Positions 51,914 to 61,740 of a stretch of 64,000 nt of DNA are shown piece after piece; position 1 is the first letter of the stretch, and every line of letters begins with the position of its first letter. Source of the stretch: Rhodovulum sulfidophilum (GTDB lineage Bacteria; Pseudomonadota; Alphaproteobacteria; Rhodobacterales; Rhodobacteraceae); NCBI GenBank assembly GCA_003241785.1, contig QFPW01000018.1:38752-102751 (forward strand). The letters are read 5' to 3'. The position numbers and the translations under genes were made by a program. Under the pieces are notes generated by a model. It was given only the letters and a program-made list of their open reading frames with translations, made no database searches and was not told the DNA's origin.

Positions 51914-53071
51914 TTAATAAGCGTGGCCGTCGCCGTCCTGGATCGCCTTCTGGTCGACCTTGCCCCAGAGGACGCGGTAGACCCAGGCGGTGTAGGCGAC
52001 GATGATCGGGATGAAGATCGCGGTCGCGACCAGCATGATGAACAGCGTCATCTGGCTCGACGACGCGTCCCAGACCGTCAGGCTCGACCTCGGGTCGACC
52101 GAGGACGGCAGGATGAACGGGAACATCGCGAGGCCGACGGTCGAGATGATCCCGAAGATCGCGGCCGCCGTGGCGAAGAGCACGCCGCCGCCCGCCCCCG
52201 CGAGGAAGAGCCCCAAGGCCACGAGCGCGCCGAGAAGCCCGATCGCCGGCGCGGCGAGCGTCCAGGGATGCGCCGCGTAATTCGCGAACCAGGCGTCGGC
52301 GGCGACGGCCACCGTCTTGCCGAGCGGGTTCGACGGCCCGTCGGCAGGAACGACGCTGGTGATCACGTAGCCGTCGATCCCGAGCCAGAGCCAGATCCCG
52401 CCGAGCGCGAAGAGCACGAGTGTGGCGAGCGCGGCGCAGGCGCCCAGGGCGCGGGCGCGGTCGGCGACCGGGCCGCTGGTCTTCAGCCGCAGCCAGGCCG
52501 CGCCATGGGCGGCCAGCATGGTGACCGAGACGAGCCCGGCGAGCAGGCCGAACGGGTTCAGGAGCTCGAAGAGCGTCGTGCCGTCATAGGTCGCGCGCAG
52601 GCTCTGGTCGAAGTGGAACGGCACCCCCTGGAGCACGTTGCCGACGGCGACGCCGACGACGAGCGCCGGGACGAAGCCGCCGATGAAGAGCGCCCAGTCC
52701 CAGGCCGCGCGCCAGCGCGGATCGTCGCGCTTCGAACGGTACTTGAAGCCGACCGGCCGCAGGATCAGCGCGAAGAGGATCAGGAACATCGCGAGGTAGA
52801 ATCCCGAGAAGCTGACCGCGTAGAGCGGCGGCCAGGCGGCGAAGATCGCGCCGCCGCCGAGGATCAGCCAGACCTGGTTGCCTTCCCAGACCGGGCCGAC
52901 CGCGTTGATGACGACGCGCCGCTCGAGATCGGTCTTCGCGACGAAGGGCAGCAGGATCTGGGTGCCGAGGTCGAACCCGTCCATCACGGCGAAGCCGATC
53001 AGGAGCACGCCGAGCAGCAGCCACCAGATGACGCGGAGCGTGTCGTAGTCGATGAGGGTATGCAGGATCAT
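51914..53071 (-). CDS. cydB: cytochrome bd ubiquinol oxidase subunit II
   Basis: 385 aa with about nine membrane helices. DYDTLRVIWWLLLGVLLIGFAVMDGFDLG is the family N-terminus. It contains GNQVWLILGGGAIFAAWPPLYA, and QMTLFIMLVATAIFIPIIVAYTAWVYRVL near the end. It forms the bd oxidase with CydA, using ubiquinol to reduce O2 without pumping protons. It is 4 bp after cydA. Confidence 0.97.
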   Translation of the reverse strand: MILHTLIDYDTLRVIWWLLLGVLLIGFAVMDGFDLGTQILLPFVAKTDLERRVVINAVGPVWEGNQVWLILGGGAIFAAWPPLYAVSFSGFYLAMFLILFALILRPVGFKYRSKRDDPRWRAAWDWALFIGGFVPALVVGVAVGNVLQGVPFHFDQSLRATYDGTTLFELLNPFGLLAGLVSVTMLAAHGAAWLRLKTSGPVADRARALGACAALATLVLFALGGIWLWLGIDGYVITSVVPADGPSNPLGKTVAVAADAWFANYAAHPWTLAAPAIGLLGALVALGLFLAGAGGGVLFATAAAIFGIISTVGLAMFPFILPSSVDPRSSLTVWDASSSQMTLFIMLVATAIFIPIIVAYTAWVYRVLWGKVDQKAIQDGDGHAY

Positions 53072-53075
53072 GGGA

Positions 53076-54653
53076 TCACTCCGCGGCGACGAGGGCTTCG
53101 GGGGCGAGCGGCGCCTCCGGTTCGGTATCGGGCTCGGGCCCCTTGCGGATCGCCCGCAGCATCAGCGCCATCTCGACGATGAAGAGCGCGGTGTAGATGA
53201 CGATGAAGCCGACCAGCGTCGTCAGCACCGTCGCCGCGCCGAGGTTCGAGACGGCGGCGGCGGTCGGCAGCACGCCTTCGATGCTCCAGGGCTGGCGGCC
53301 GACCTCGGCGACGATCCAGCCGAGCTCGGCCGCGATCCAGGGCAGCGGGATCGCCACGACCGCGGCCTTGAGGAGCCAGGGATGGTGGTCGAGCCTGCGC
53401 CGCGCCGAGAGCCAGAAGAAGGTGGCCATCAGCGCGATCATCGCGAAGCCGATCCCGACCATGCCGCGGAAGGCGAAGAACATGGTCGGCACGTTCGGCA
53501 CCGTGTCCCAGGCCGCCTTCTCGATATCGGCCTCGGTCGCGTCGCGCGGGTCGGCGACGTAGCGCTGCAGCAGCAGGGCGTAGCCGAGGCGGTGGCCGAT
53601 GTCCTCGAAGGCCGACCGCGCCTCGACGGGCGCGTCGGCGCCGGTCGGCGCCTCGCGGATGGCGATCAGCGCGTCATAGGCGCGGATGCCCTCGCGGATG
53701 CGGTCCTTCGCCTCGTCGACGAGATCGAAGATGCCGGGGATCTCGGTGGTGAGCGAGCGGGTGCCGATCAGGCCGAGCACCCAGGGGATCTCGACCGCGA
53801 AATGCGTCTCGCGCGCCGCCTGGTCCGGGATGCCGATCAGGTTGAAGGGCGCCGGCGCGGGCTCGGTGTGCCACATCGCCTCCATCGCGGCCATCTTCAT
53901 GCGCTGATGCTCGGTCGTGAGATAGCCGCTCTCGTCGCCGAGGACGACGACCGAGAGCGAGGCGGCGAGGCCGAAGGAGGCCGCGACGGTCATCGAGCGC
54001 TTCGCGAGATCGACGTGGCGCCGCCGGAGCAGGTACCAGGCCGAGACGCCGAGCACGAAGACCGAGGCGGTGACATAGCCCGCCGAGACGGTGTGCACGA
54101 ATTTCGCCTGCGCCACCGGGTTGAACAGCACCTCGAAGAAATCGGTCACCTCCATCCGCATCGTCGCGGGATTGAAGGCCGAGCCGACCGGGTTCTGCAT
54201 CCAGCCGTTGGCGATCAGGATCCAGAGCGCCGAGAAGTTGGAGCCGATCGCCACGCACCAGGTCGCGGCGAGATGGCCGACCTTGGAGAGCTTGTCCCAG
54301 CCGAAGAAGAACAGGCCGACGAAGGTCGCCTCGAGGAAGAAGGCCATCAGCCCCTCGATCGCGAGGGGAGCGCCGAAGATGTCGCCGACGTAGTGGCTGT
54401 AGTAGCTCCAGTTCATGCCGAACTGGAATTCCATCACGATGCCGGTCGCGACGCCGACGACGAAGTTGATGCCGAAGAGCGTGCCCCAGAACTTGGTCAT
54501 CTGGCGCCAGATCACCCGGCCGGTCATCACATAGACCGTTTCCATGATGGCGATCAGGATCGAAAGGCCAAGGGTCAGGGGCACGAACAGGAAGTGGAAG
54601 AGCGCCGTGGTCGCGAATTGCAACCGGGACAGCGCGACGATGTCTAGTTCCAT
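53076..54653 (-). CDS. cydA: cytochrome bd ubiquinol oxidase subunit I
   Basis: 525 aa, the E. coli-type length with a full Q-loop. Haem ligands: His20 (ALFHFLFVPLT), His near 188 (AKFVHTVSAGY), Met in PTMFFAFRGMVG. The conserved GWIVAEVGRQPW is near residue 435. The Q-loop region between about residues 250 and 380 binds quinol. It gives respiration at low oxygen. It lies after cydC. Confidence 0.98.
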   Translation of the reverse strand: MELDIVALSRLQFATTALFHFLFVPLTLGLSILIAIMETVYVMTGRVIWRQMTKFWGTLFGINFVVGVATGIVMEFQFGMNWSYYSHYVGDIFGAPLAIEGLMAFFLEATFVGLFFFGWDKLSKVGHLAATWCVAIGSNFSALWILIANGWMQNPVGSAFNPATMRMEVTDFFEVLFNPVAQAKFVHTVSAGYVTASVFVLGVSAWYLLRRRHVDLAKRSMTVAASFGLAASLSVVVLGDESGYLTTEHQRMKMAAMEAMWHTEPAPAPFNLIGIPDQAARETHFAVEIPWVLGLIGTRSLTTEIPGIFDLVDEAKDRIREGIRAYDALIAIREAPTGADAPVEARSAFEDIGHRLGYALLLQRYVADPRDATEADIEKAAWDTVPNVPTMFFAFRGMVGIGFAMIALMATFFWLSARRRLDHHPWLLKAAVVAIPLPWIAAELGWIVAEVGRQPWSIEGVLPTAAAVSNLGAATVLTTLVGFIVIYTALFIVEMALMLRAIRKGPEPDTEPEAPLAPEALVAAE

Positions 54654-54662
54654 GGCAATGCC

Positions 54663-56333
54663 TCAGTCGGGCCGGAGACCGGCGAGCAGGGTGTCGAACG
54701 CGGGGGTGCCGCGGCGGGCGGTGGCGACGAGCCGGCCGTCGGCGAGCGCCAGCAGGCGATCGCAGAGGGCCGCCTCGCGGCGGATGTGGGTGGCGACGAC
54801 GAGGCTTTTCCCCGTCGCGGCGTGGCCGAGCCGCGTCAGCACGTCGGCGGCGGTGGCGGCGTCGAGCCCGTCGGTCGGCTCGTCGAGCAGCCAGAGCGGC
54901 GTGTCGCGCAGGATCGCGCGGGCGAGCGCGAGCCTTCGCGCCTGGCCGCCGGAAAGCCCGAGCCCGCCCTCGCCGAGCCGGGTGTCGAGCCCTTCCGGCA
55001 GGGCGGCGACGGTGGCCCCGAGCCCGGCGGTGGCGAGCGCGGCCGCGAGTTCGTCGTCCGTGGCCTCGGGCGCCGCGAGGCGCAGGTTGTCGCGCAGGCT
55101 GTCGCGGAAGAGCTCGGTCCGCTGGGTGAGCAGCGTCGCGGGCAGCGCTTCGACGCGGCCCGCCTCGGGGCCGAGCGCGCCCGCGATGAGCGCGATCAGC
55201 GTCGATTTCCCGCTCCCGCTCGGCCCGACGACCGCGACCCGCTCGCCAGAGGCCACCTCGAGCGAGAGGCCGGTCAGCACTGGCCGGGCGGCGCCGTAAT
55301 GGCGCGCCGTGACCGCCTCGAGACGGACCGCGGAGGGATCGCGCGGCGCCGAGGGTCCGGCCGGCGCCGGAGCGTCCGCGAGCCGGGGCCCGAGGCGGCG
55401 GGCGGCGAGGGTCGCGCGGCCAAGCTCGATGCTCGCCCGGCGCAGCGCCGCGAAGGGCTCGGTGGCGCCGAGCGCGACGAGAATGCCGAGCGCCGCGACC
55501 GGGGCGCCGATCGCGCCGCGTTCGGCGAGGGCCGCGACCGCGATCAGCGCGCCCGCGAGCAGCGCCGCGCCGCCGAGCGCCAGCGCCGCGCCGGTCCGCC
55601 CCTCGATCCGGTCGAGCGCGCGGTCCCGCGCCGCGAGCCGCGCATCCGCGCGGGCGAGCCCGGCGGCCGCCGCGTCGAGCCGTCCGGCCATCAGCAGGTC
55701 GGTCTGGCCCCGGACCAGATCGGCGGTCGCGCCGCGCAGCGTCTCGAGCAGCCGCGCCCGCGCCCGGACCGGCCGCCGCGCCGCCCGCGCCGCGCGGAGC
55801 GGCGGGACGAGCCCGACGGCGATGAGCGCGGCGAAGCCGGCGAGCCCGAGCCGCCAGTCCATCGGCCCGAGCGCGAGGCCGAGCCCGAGCGCCGCGGCGC
55901 CCAGCGCCACGGCGGGGACGATCCCGCGCAGGTAGAGCGCGTCGAGCGCGTCGACGTCGAGCGTCAGGCGGAACAGCATCCGCGCCGGCCGGAGCCGGAG
56001 CGCCTCGGCCGCGCCGGGCCGGGCGAGGCCGCGGAACAGCCGCGCGCGAAAGCCCGCGAGGCTCGCGAGCGTGGCGTCGTGGGTGGTCAGCCGCTCGCCG
56101 TAGCGCGCGGCGGTGCGCAGGATCGCGAGCAGCCGGATGCCGGCCGCCGGCGCGAAGACGTCGAAGGCGAAGGCGGTCGCGGCGCTGAGACCGGCGATCC
56201 CCGTCGCGGTGATGAACCAGCCCGAGAGGCCGAGCAGCGCCAGCCCGGCGAGGACCGTCGCGGCCGAGAGCGCGAGCCCGAGGAGGAACCGCCGGCGGTG
56301 GCCGCTGGCGATGGCTGCGACCAGGTCCTTCAC
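54663..56333 (-). CDS. cydC: thiol reductant ABC exporter subunit CydC
   Basis: 556 aa. A membrane domain of about 300 residues precedes a nucleotide-binding domain with Walker A VVGPSGSGKSTLIALIAG near 365, signature LGLSGGQARRLALARAI and Walker B LWLLDEPTDGLDAATA. CydDC exports glutathione or cysteine and is needed to mature the bd oxidase. The start ATG overlaps the cydD stop by 4 bp. Confidence 0.95.
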   Translation of the reverse strand: MKDLVAAIASGHRRRFLLGLALSAATVLAGLALLGLSGWFITATGIAGLSAATAFAFDVFAPAAGIRLLAILRTAARYGERLTTHDATLASLAGFRARLFRGLARPGAAEALRLRPARMLFRLTLDVDALDALYLRGIVPAVALGAAALGLGLALGPMDWRLGLAGFAALIAVGLVPPLRAARAARRPVRARARLLETLRGATADLVRGQTDLLMAGRLDAAAAGLARADARLAARDRALDRIEGRTGAALALGGAALLAGALIAVAALAERGAIGAPVAALGILVALGATEPFAALRRASIELGRATLAARRLGPRLADAPAPAGPSAPRDPSAVRLEAVTARHYGAARPVLTGLSLEVASGERVAVVGPSGSGKSTLIALIAGALGPEAGRVEALPATLLTQRTELFRDSLRDNLRLAAPEATDDELAAALATAGLGATVAALPEGLDTRLGEGGLGLSGGQARRLALARAILRDTPLWLLDEPTDGLDAATAADVLTRLGHAATGKSLVVATHIRREAALCDRLLALADGRLVATARRGTPAFDTLLAGLRPD

Positions 56334-57964
56334 GCGGCGGCCTCCAGTCCCGGACTGAGCGCCACGGCGCGGTCGAGCCGGCCGGCGAGGCGCGGGTCAT
56401 GCGTCGCGACGATCATCGTGCGGCCCCGGCCGAGGGCGACCAGCATCTCGGTGATCTCGGCCGCCGTCGCGGCGTCGAGATGCGCGGTCGGCTCGTCGGC
56501 GAGGATGAGCCGGACCCCGGGCGTCGCCGCCGCCCGGGCGATCGCGAGGCGCAGCGCCTCGCCGCCCGAGAGGCCGCGCCCGCCCTCGCCGATCGGCGCG
56601 GCGCCCCGCGCGGCGGCGACCTCGCCGAGCCGCGCGAATCGCAGCGCCCCGGCGATCGCATCGGGGCCGATCTCCGGACGGCCGAGCGCCACGTTGCGGG
56701 CCATCGAGCCGGCGAAGATCGCCGGAGCCTGCCCCAGCCAGGCGACGCCGGCGCGGCGCCGGGCGGCCGCGGCGGGCGCGCCGTCGAGGAGGATGTCGCC
56801 CGACGCGGGCTCCGCCAGCCCGGCGATCAGCGCGAGCAGGGTCGACTTGCCCGCGCCGCTCGGCCCGGTAAGCGCGATCGACTCCCCCGCCGCGACGGAG
56901 AGATCGAAGCCGGCGAGCGCAGCGGCGCCCCCCGGGTAGGAGTAACCGAGGCCGCGCAGGCGGACCGAGGGAGCCCCGGCCGGCGCGGGGCCGGTCGCGC
57001 CCTCGGGCAGGCGCTCGGCTTCCGCGCCGAGTGTCTCGAGCGCGGCGAGCGCGGCGGCGCCGGCGGCGCGGTCGTGCCAGACGGCGGCGAGCTCGCGCAG
57101 CGGCTCGAAGAAGGCGGGGGCGAGCAGCAGGATGAACAGCCCCTGCGCGAGGGTCAGCTGTCCCCCCCAGGCGCCGAAGCCGATCTGGCCGAGCAGGTGG
57201 AAGCCGACCCAGACCGCGACCATCGCGACGCCGAGAGCCGCGAAGAGCTCCAGCACCGCCGAGGACAGGAAGGCGATCCGGAGCACCGCCATCGTGCCGT
57301 CGCGGAACCGCTCCGCCTCGGCGCCGAGCCGGGCGGCGGTGAGATCGACCGCGCCGAGGCCCCGGATGGTGTCGAGCCCGCGCAGCCGGTCGAGCAGAAA
57401 GGCATTGAGCGCGCCCGCCTCGACGAGCCGCGCCGCGCTCGCCGCCTGCGCGCGCCAGCCGATCAGCGCCATGAAGACCGGGATCACCGGCATCGCGATC
57501 AGGAGCGCGAGCGCGGTGGCCCAGGAGAAGGGCAGCACGGCGACCAGGATCGCGAAGGGCACCACGGTGGCGCGGAGCCGCGCCGGCTGGAACCGCGCGA
57601 GATAGGGCGTGATCGTTTCCGCCTCCTCGGCGATGACGCTCGCGGCGTAGCCCGAGGGCGGGCGGCGGGTGTCGAGCGGCGAGACCCGGGCGAGCCGGCC
57701 CACCGCGGCGGCGCGGAGCCGCGACAGCTCCGCCCGCGCGGCGGCGAAGGCGAGCCGCCCGCCGAGATGGTCGAGGCCGGCGCGGAGCGCGCCGAGCACC
57801 AGCACGCCCGCGGCGGGCAGGAGCACCGCGGCGACGCCGCCGCCCTGGGCGATCCGGCCGATCCCGAGCGCGAGCAGCGCCGCCTGCGGAATCCAGAGGA
57901 GCGGCGCGAGCACGAGCGGAATCGCGCCGCCGCGCGCCCCGGTTCCTCGCGCCGGCCGGGTCAT
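56330..57964 (-). CDS. cydD: thiol reductant ABC exporter subunit CydD
   Basis: 544 aa. Membrane domain with PPSGYAASVIAEEAETITPY and a nucleotide-binding domain with Walker A LTGPSGAGKSTLLALIAG near 365, signature LSGGEALRLAIARA and Walker B LILADEPTAHLD. It partners CydC. Its ATG overlaps the regulator's stop (ATGA). The longer upstream frame belongs to the regulator region and is not CydD. It belongs to one operon with cydCABX. Confidence 0.94.
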   Translation of the reverse strand: MTRPARGTGARGGAIPLVLAPLLWIPQAALLALGIGRIAQGGGVAAVLLPAAGVLVLGALRAGLDHLGGRLAFAAARAELSRLRAAAVGRLARVSPLDTRRPPSGYAASVIAEEAETITPYLARFQPARLRATVVPFAILVAVLPFSWATALALLIAMPVIPVFMALIGWRAQAASAARLVEAGALNAFLLDRLRGLDTIRGLGAVDLTAARLGAEAERFRDGTMAVLRIAFLSSAVLELFAALGVAMVAVWVGFHLLGQIGFGAWGGQLTLAQGLFILLLAPAFFEPLRELAAVWHDRAAGAAALAALETLGAEAERLPEGATGPAPAGAPSVRLRGLGYSYPGGAAALAGFDLSVAAGESIALTGPSGAGKSTLLALIAGLAEPASGDILLDGAPAAAARRRAGVAWLGQAPAIFAGSMARNVALGRPEIGPDAIAGALRFARLGEVAAARGAAPIGEGGRGLSGGEALRLAIARAAATPGVRLILADEPTAHLDAATAAEITEMLVALGRGRTMIVATHDPRLAGRLDRAVALSPGLEAAA

Positions 57965-58530
57965 GCCTCGTCCTTCGCGCGCGACCGGCCGAAGCTCGTC
58001 AGCCGGTCCTTGGCCTCGAGCAGCCGGGTCACCTTGGCGCCGAGCGAGAGCAGCGTCGCGAGCCGCTCGGAATCGAGCCGCTTCACGTCGTCGTACCAGG
58101 TGACGAGATCCTCGATCAGCGCGTGCATCTCGGCCATCCGGCCCTGCGCGTGGCGCTCCTCCTCGGTCTCCGCCTCGGCGAGCAGCAGGCCGCGCAGCAC
58201 GGTCAGCGTCGGATCGACCTCGCGCTTCTTGCGCTCCTCCGCGAGGGTGCGGAGGATCAGCCAGACGTCGGAGGGCGTGGTGAAGAAGTCGCGCCGGTCG
58301 CCCGGCTTGTGCCGGAGCAGGAGCAGGTTCCAGGCCTGCAGCTCCTTGAGGCTGATCGAGACGTTCGAGCGCGAGATGCCGAGCGCGTCGACGATATCCT
58401 CGGCGCAGAGCGGCTCGGGCGAGATGTAGAGCAGCGCGTAGATCTGGCCGACGGTGCGGTTGATCCCCCACTGGCTGCCCATCTCGCCGAAATGCAGGAC
58501 GAAGGACTGGATGAGGGGAGCAAGGTTCAT
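57961..58530 (-). CDS. GbsR/MarR-family transcriptional regulator of the cyd operon
   Basis: 189 aa. A winged helix-turn-helix (EDIVDALGISRSNVSISLKELQAW, about residues 43-66) follows FGEMGSQWGINRTVGQIYALLY, which is the GbsR N-terminal pattern. The C-terminal half is a long helical dimerisation region. First gene of the cydDCABX operon, coupled to cydD. A palindrome and -10/-35 lie in its own upstream region, so it probably represses itself and cyd. Its ligand is unknown; oxygen or redox state is one idea. Confidence 0.85.
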   Translation of the reverse strand: MNLAPLIQSFVLHFGEMGSQWGINRTVGQIYALLYISPEPLCAEDIVDALGISRSNVSISLKELQAWNLLLLRHKPGDRRDFFTTPSDVWLILRTLAEERKKREVDPTLTVLRGLLLAEAETEEERHAQGRMAEMHALIEDLVTWYDDVKRLDSERLATLLSLGAKVTRLLEAKDRLTSFGRSRAKDEA

Positions 58531-58541
58531 TGTTTTCCGAA

Positions 58542-58589
58542 ATTTCAGGAATTACTGAAATCCATAAACTTCCTCCGCGCGAATGGCAA
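58542..58589 (-). promoter_or_regulatory. cyd operon promoter with overlapping palindromic operator
   Basis: On the minus strand TTGCCA (58584-58589) and TATGGA (58561-58566) are spaced 17 bp. The palindrome ATTTCAG-GAATTA-CTGAAAT (58542-58561) abuts the -10 and covers the likely start, the position expected for repression. The regulator start is 12 bp further on. Confidence 0.6.
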
Positions 58590-58805
58590 GGCAGGTCGGG
58601 CCGCCCCCGTCGCCCGCGGGCATCCGGAGGATCGGCCTCGAAAAGGCTAATACTTGCCAGGCATAAAGTCACGGGAACTTTTACTGCGACCGGCCGAAGT
58701 CCTCGGAAGGATTGGAGGCGCCTTCGTCCTCGGCGGGGAGCGGACGCGCCGAGGCGGCGTGCCGGGCGCATGGCGGCCATGCGCCCGGCGAAGCCCCCTG
58801 TCCGC

Positions 58806-59690
58806 TCAGAGCCCGTCCAGCGGCACCTTGAGAAAGCGGCGGCCGCTCGCGTCGGCGGGCGGCAGCTCGCCGCCGCGCATGTTCACCTGCAGCGAGGGGA
58901 TGATCAGCTTCGGCATCGCGAGCGTCGCGTCCCGCGCCTCCCGCATCGCGACGAAGGCCTCGCGGCTCGCGCCCTGGCCGACGTGGATGTTGCGCGCCCT
59001 CTCCTCCGCGACCGTGGTCTCCCACGCGATCTCGCGCCCGTTCGGGCCGTAGTCATGGCACATGAAGAGCCGCGTCGCGTCCGGAAGGCTGAGCACCTTC
59101 TGGATCGAATCATAGAGCGTTCCGGCGTCCCCGCCCGGGAAATCCGCCCGCGCCGAGCCGCCGTCGGGCATGAAGAGCGTGTCGCCGACGAAGGCAGCGT
59201 CGCCGATCACATGCGTCACGCAGGCCGGCGTATGGCCCGGGGTGTGGATCGCGAAGGCTGTCATCCCGCCGATCGCATAGCTGTCGCCGTCCTCGAACAG
59301 CCGGTCGAACTGGCCGCCGTCGCGCTGGAACTCCGTGCCCTCGTTGAAGACCTTGCCGAAGGTCTCCTGCACCTCGGTGATCCGCGCGCCGATCCCGAGC
59401 GCGCCGCCGAGGATCCCCTGGATATAGGGCGCGGCGGAGAGATGGTCGGCGTGGACATGGGTCTCGATCAGCCATTCGACCCGCAGTCCGCGCGAGCGGA
59501 CGAAGGCGATGATCTCGTCGGCGTGCTCATGGGAGATCCGTCCGGCCGCGTAGTCGATGTCCATCACCGAATCGATGATCGCGAAGGCCTCGCTGTCCGG
59601 ATCCTTCACCACGTAACTGATCGTATTGGTCTCCGGGTCGAAAAAGCCGGTGACCTCGGGCTTCACCGACGGATCGACGAACTGGGTCAT
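58806..59690 (-). CDS. metallo-beta-lactamase-fold hydrolase, ETHE1/persulfide dioxygenase-like
   Basis: 294 aa. The metal motif is THVHADHLSAAPYI near residue 65, then HTPGHTPACVTHVIGD and VGDTLF. The opening (FFDPETNTISYVVKDPDSE) and DYGPNGREIAWETTVAEERARN are of the Blh/ETHE1 group that handles glutathione persulfides and sulfide. The start at 59690 follows AGGAGCGTTC; a longer frame upstream is unsupported. No sulfide-responsive regulator lies next to it. Confidence 0.87.
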   Translation of the reverse strand: MTQFVDPSVKPEVTGFFDPETNTISYVVKDPDSEAFAIIDSVMDIDYAAGRISHEHADEIIAFVRSRGLRVEWLIETHVHADHLSAAPYIQGILGGALGIGARITEVQETFGKVFNEGTEFQRDGGQFDRLFEDGDSYAIGGMTAFAIHTPGHTPACVTHVIGDAAFVGDTLFMPDGGSARADFPGGDAGTLYDSIQKVLSLPDATRLFMCHDYGPNGREIAWETTVAEERARNIHVGQGASREAFVAMREARDATLAMPKLIIPSLQVNMRGGELPPADASGRRFLKVPLDGL

Positions 59691-59967
59691 GAACGCTCCT
59701 TCCCGTTCAGGCGCGCTTCGCGCCGCGCGCGGAAGCGAGCATGCCAGCGGATCGGCGGCGAGGAAACCTTTCGCGGTTGCGAACCGGGGAAGCGGTCGCG
59801 GCGTGACCGCGCGTCCCTGACTCCGGCGCCACTCGTCATTCGCGTAGGTGGCTGATAAACATCCTTTGGTTGTATGTTCCCCTTTGCGCGGCGCGGGATT
59901 CAACTATAGAATGCACGGACCACCTCGTGCTCGCCGGGATCGTGCCGGCAGGGAATCGCGATCGGCT

Positions 59968-61740
59968 ATGACAACCGCCCTCGGTCGAGACTTGAAACGC
60001 ATGCCGGCGATCGTCGCCACCGGCGGGGTCTTCGCGCTCGGCCTCGGCCTCGGCGGCCTGCTGCCGGGGCTCGGCGCGGCCGGGCCGGGCGCTTCGCTCG
60101 CCCTCGGCGCGCTCGGCGTCGCGGCGATGGTGGCCGCCGCCCTGGCCGGCCGGCGCCCGCCGGCCGCGACGGGCGGCGCCGCTTCCGCCGGGACCCCCTC
60201 GCCGCGCGACGCCGCGCTCGAAGCGGCCGGGGTCGGCGTGTGGGATTTCGATCTCGAGACGCGGACGCTCCGGTGCGATGCCCGGGCGCGCGCGCTGTTC
60301 GGCCTGCCCGACCGCGCCAGCCACCCCGAGGCCGACTGGCTGGGCCGGTTGCACGCCGAGGACCGCGACCGGGCGCTCGACGGCGCGCGGGCGCTCCTGC
60401 GCGCCCGGACCGCCGATCCGGCCGAATACCGCGTGCGGCTGCCCGACGGGGGAACGCGCTGGGTCGAGGATATCGCCGTCGCCTGCCACCCGCCGGAGGC
60501 GCCGCGCCGGCTGGTCGGGGTGGTGCGCGACCGCGCCGAGGCCCGCGACGCCGCGCGCGGGCGCCGCGCCGGCGACGGGCGGGCGGTGGCCGAGCAGAAC
60601 GCGCGCTTCCTCGCGATGATGAGCCACGAGATCCGCACGCCGATGACGAGCATCCTCGGCATGCTGGAGCTTCTGATCGCCGAGCCCGATTCGCAGCGGC
60701 GCGGCGAGCATCTGGCGATCGCGCGAAGCTCGGCGCGGTCGCTGCTCACGATCCTGAACGACGTGCTCGCCTTCTCCCGGCTCGAGGTCGGCGCGGTGCG
60801 GCTGGCGACGGAGCCGGCGCGGCCGCGCCGGCTCGTCTCGGAGCTCATCGACCTCCTGACGCCGGAGGCCGAGGCCAAGGGGCTGACGCTCGGCTGGACC
60901 ATCGCGCCCGAGGTGCCGGACTGGGTGGTGGCCGACCCCGGCCGGCTGCGCCAGGTGCTGCTCAACCTGCTCAGCAACGCGATCAAGTTCACCGACGAGG
61001 GGGCGGTGCGGGCGCGGGTCGACCTGCGGGCCGCGTCCGAGCCGGGGCGGGTCCTGCTCCGGTTCGAGGTGCAGGACAGCGGCATCGGCATCGCGCCGGA
61101 GCTGCTGGCGCAGGTGTTCGAATCCTTCGTGCGCGAGGAGACGCCCGACCGCGAGGGCACCGGGCTCGGCCTCGCGATCGCGAGGCAGCTCGTGGAGCTG
61201 ATGGGCGGCGCGATCACGCTGCGCAGCACGCCCGGGATCGGCACGGTCGCGACCTTCGACGTGCCGGTCGAGCCGCTCGCCGCGGCCCCGCGCGCGCCCG
61301 GCAAGGCCGAGCCGCCGCCGGCGGCGCCGATGCGGATCCTGGTCGCCGAGGACAACGCGACCAACCGCTACCTGGTGCGCGCCCTGCTCGAGCGCGAGGG
61401 TCACGAGGTCACGGCGGTGAGCGACGGCGCCGCCGCCGTCGCCGCGGCCGCGGGCGGGGCCTTCGACGTGATCCTGATGGATGTGCAGATGCCCGTCATG
61501 GACGGCGCCACCGCCGCGCGCGCGCTCCGCGCGGCCGGCGGTCCGGCGGCCGAGGTCCCGATCATCGCGCTGACCGCCAACGCGCTCTCCGGCGACCGCT
61601 CGATCTGCCTGGCGGCGGGGATGAACGACTATGTCTCGAAGCCGATCGAGATCGCGGCGCTGAACGCGGCGCTGACCCGGGCCGCGGGCGCGCGCAAGGC
61701 GCCGCTGCCGGAGCCCGGCCCCAGGCTGGTCAGCGGGTGA
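59968..61740 (+). CDS. hybrid sensor histidine kinase with C-terminal receiver
   Basis: 590 aa. One or two N-terminal hydrophobic segments (residues about 15-55), a PAS-like region (WDFDLETRTLRCDARARALFGLPD) near 90, the H-box MMSHEIRTPMTSIL with His220, the ATP-binding N-box NLLSNAIKFTDEGAV, G-boxes DSGIGIAPE and GTGLGLAIAR. The receiver has the phosphoacceptor Asp505 (VILMDVQMPVMDG). No response regulator or target is adjacent, so it probably feeds a phosphorelay. The start at 59968 lacks a strong ribosome site. Its 3' end overlaps the next gene by 11 bp. Confidence 0.88.
   Translation: MTTALGRDLKRMPAIVATGGVFALGLGLGGLLPGLGAAGPGASLALGALGVAAMVAAALAGRRPPAATGGAASAGTPSPRDAALEAAGVGVWDFDLETRTLRCDARARALFGLPDRASHPEADWLGRLHAEDRDRALDGARALLRARTADPAEYRVRLPDGGTRWVEDIAVACHPPEAPRRLVGVVRDRAEARDAARGRRAGDGRAVAEQNARFLAMMSHEIRTPMTSILGMLELLIAEPDSQRRGEHLAIARSSARSLLTILNDVLAFSRLEVGAVRLATEPARPRRLVSELIDLLTPEAEAKGLTLGWTIAPEVPDWVVADPGRLRQVLLNLLSNAIKFTDEGAVRARVDLRAASEPGRVLLRFEVQDSGIGIAPELLAQVFESFVREETPDREGTGLGLAIARQLVELMGGAITLRSTPGIGTVATFDVPVEPLAAAPRAPGKAEPPPAAPMRILVAEDNATNRYLVRALLEREGHEVTAVSDGAAAVAAAAGGAFDVILMDVQMPVMDGATAARALRAAGGPAAEVPIIALTANALSGDRSICLAAGMNDYVSKPIEIAALNAALTRAAGARKAPLPEPGPRLVSG

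Noticed and set aside
53674..56400. Long minus-strand frame of about 900 codons across cydA and cydC
   Set aside because: It overlaps two certain genes out of frame and has no motif; it is a shadow frame.
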